From Pseudomonadota bacterium (GTDB lineage Bacteria; Bdellovibrionota_C; UBA2361; OMIW01): a stretch of 5,206 nt of DNA. Positions 4,985 through 5,206 of this stretch are shown here, piece by piece. Both the position numbers and the translations under genes were made by a program. The notes under the pieces are model-generated. The model saw nothing but the letters and a program-made list of their open reading frames with translations, searched no databases and was not told where the DNA came from. The first letter of the stretch is position 1; every line of letters begins with the position of its first letter. The stretch is taken from the NCBI GenBank assembly GCA_900299205.1, contig OMIW01000155.1:1-5206 (forward strand). Reading direction: 5' to 3'.

Positions 4985-5206
4985 TCATACCAAAAGGCTC
5001 TCAATCAAGACAAGAGGCAGCCGAGTCTTACGCGAGAAGAGAGTTTCCAGATGCAAGGGCAGATCATTTGGGTTCAGACCGCGCGGGGTGAGGGCACCTT
5101 GAATCCATCCTCGCAATGGCTTGTATTTTTGGGCCCCCACGCCCACCCTTTCCCTCACCTCGTACGATCCCACCTCGGGGATCTCGGAGCACCCCGCCCT
5201 TCTTGA
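4985..5206 (-). CDS. Possible C-terminal end of an unrecognised gene running in from the right edge
   Basis: On the minus strand a frame is open from the window edge to a TGA at 4987-4985, giving about 73 residues that end in RLPLVLIESLLV. I do not recognise a family. Hand-counted GC by codon position is about 60%, 47% and 64% for positions one, two and three. That is the order expected of coding sequence at this composition, but it is weak evidence over so few codons. If real, it would be the last part of a gene transcribed in the same direction as the cyclase, 165 bases ahead of it. It may equally be a chance open frame. Confidence 0.3.
   Translation of the reverse strand, partial: SRRAGCSEIPEVGSYEVRERVGVGAQKYKPLRGWIQGALTPRGLNPNDLPLHLETLFSRKTRLPLVLIESLLV

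Noticed and set aside
4858-5091. Plus-strand 77-residue open frame upstream of the cyclase
   Set aside because: It has no Shine-Dalgarno site and no family features, and it overlaps the presumed cyclase control region.
5065-5095. GGTTCAGACC resembling a tRNA T-loop
   Set aside because: The key A of the T-loop is G here and no acceptor stem or anticodon arm can be drawn around it.
5115-5150. TGGGC / GCCCA hairpin next to a TTTTT run, possible terminator
   Set aside because: The T-run precedes the stem on the plus strand and becomes an A-run after it on the minus strand, so it fits a terminator in neither direction.
1-5206. CRISPR arrays, insertion-sequence ends, rRNA or tRNA genes
   Set aside because: No regularly spaced repeats, terminal inverted repeats with a transposase, or RNA gene signatures were seen; the Rpn-like tail alone is not evidence of a mobile element here.

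Overview
The window looks like a chromosomal segment of a Gram-negative bacterium, most likely from the Pseudomonadota or a neighbouring proteobacterial phylum. Two secreted proteins carry lipoprotein signals with a Cys-Gly-Gly-Gly start. A DUF6502-type protein, which I know mainly from proteobacteria, is present, and so is a two-transmembrane HAMP/class III cyclase. Base composition by eye is moderately GC-rich, with a sharply AT-rich strip at about 1186-1288. I cannot name a genus.

Layout from left to right: the C-terminal end of an Rpn/PD-(D/E)XK-type protein with a charged KGREEG repeat tail (+, ends 254); a short non-coding stretch (255-426); a DUF4397 lipoprotein with two internal repeats (-, 427-1164); a compact divergent promoter region (1165-1288); a DUF6502-family protein, probably DNA-binding (+, 1289-2149); a second lipoprotein whose start overlaps the end of the DUF6502 gene by 25 bases (+, 2125-2916); a convergent intergenic stretch with a perfect 8-bp inverted repeat (2917-3100); a complete membrane-bound adenylate cyclase with HAMP and TPR-like parts (-, 3101-4819); and a right edge (4820-5206) with no sure gene, though an open frame enters from beyond the window (-, ends 4985).

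The most interesting part is 1165-2916. A putative regulator (DUF6502) is transcribed divergently from one lipoprotein and is translationally coupled to another. Its promoter matches the sigma-70 consensus perfectly (TTGACA, 17 bp, TATAAT) and lies so close to the start codon that the mRNA should be almost leaderless. The back-to-back promoter for the DUF4397 gene is also strong, and an imperfect palindrome lies between the two -35 boxes. The simplest working model is a small self-contained envelope-lipoprotein module controlled by the DUF6502 protein. That regulatory link is inference. The cyclase appears to be an independent signalling gene that converges on this module.
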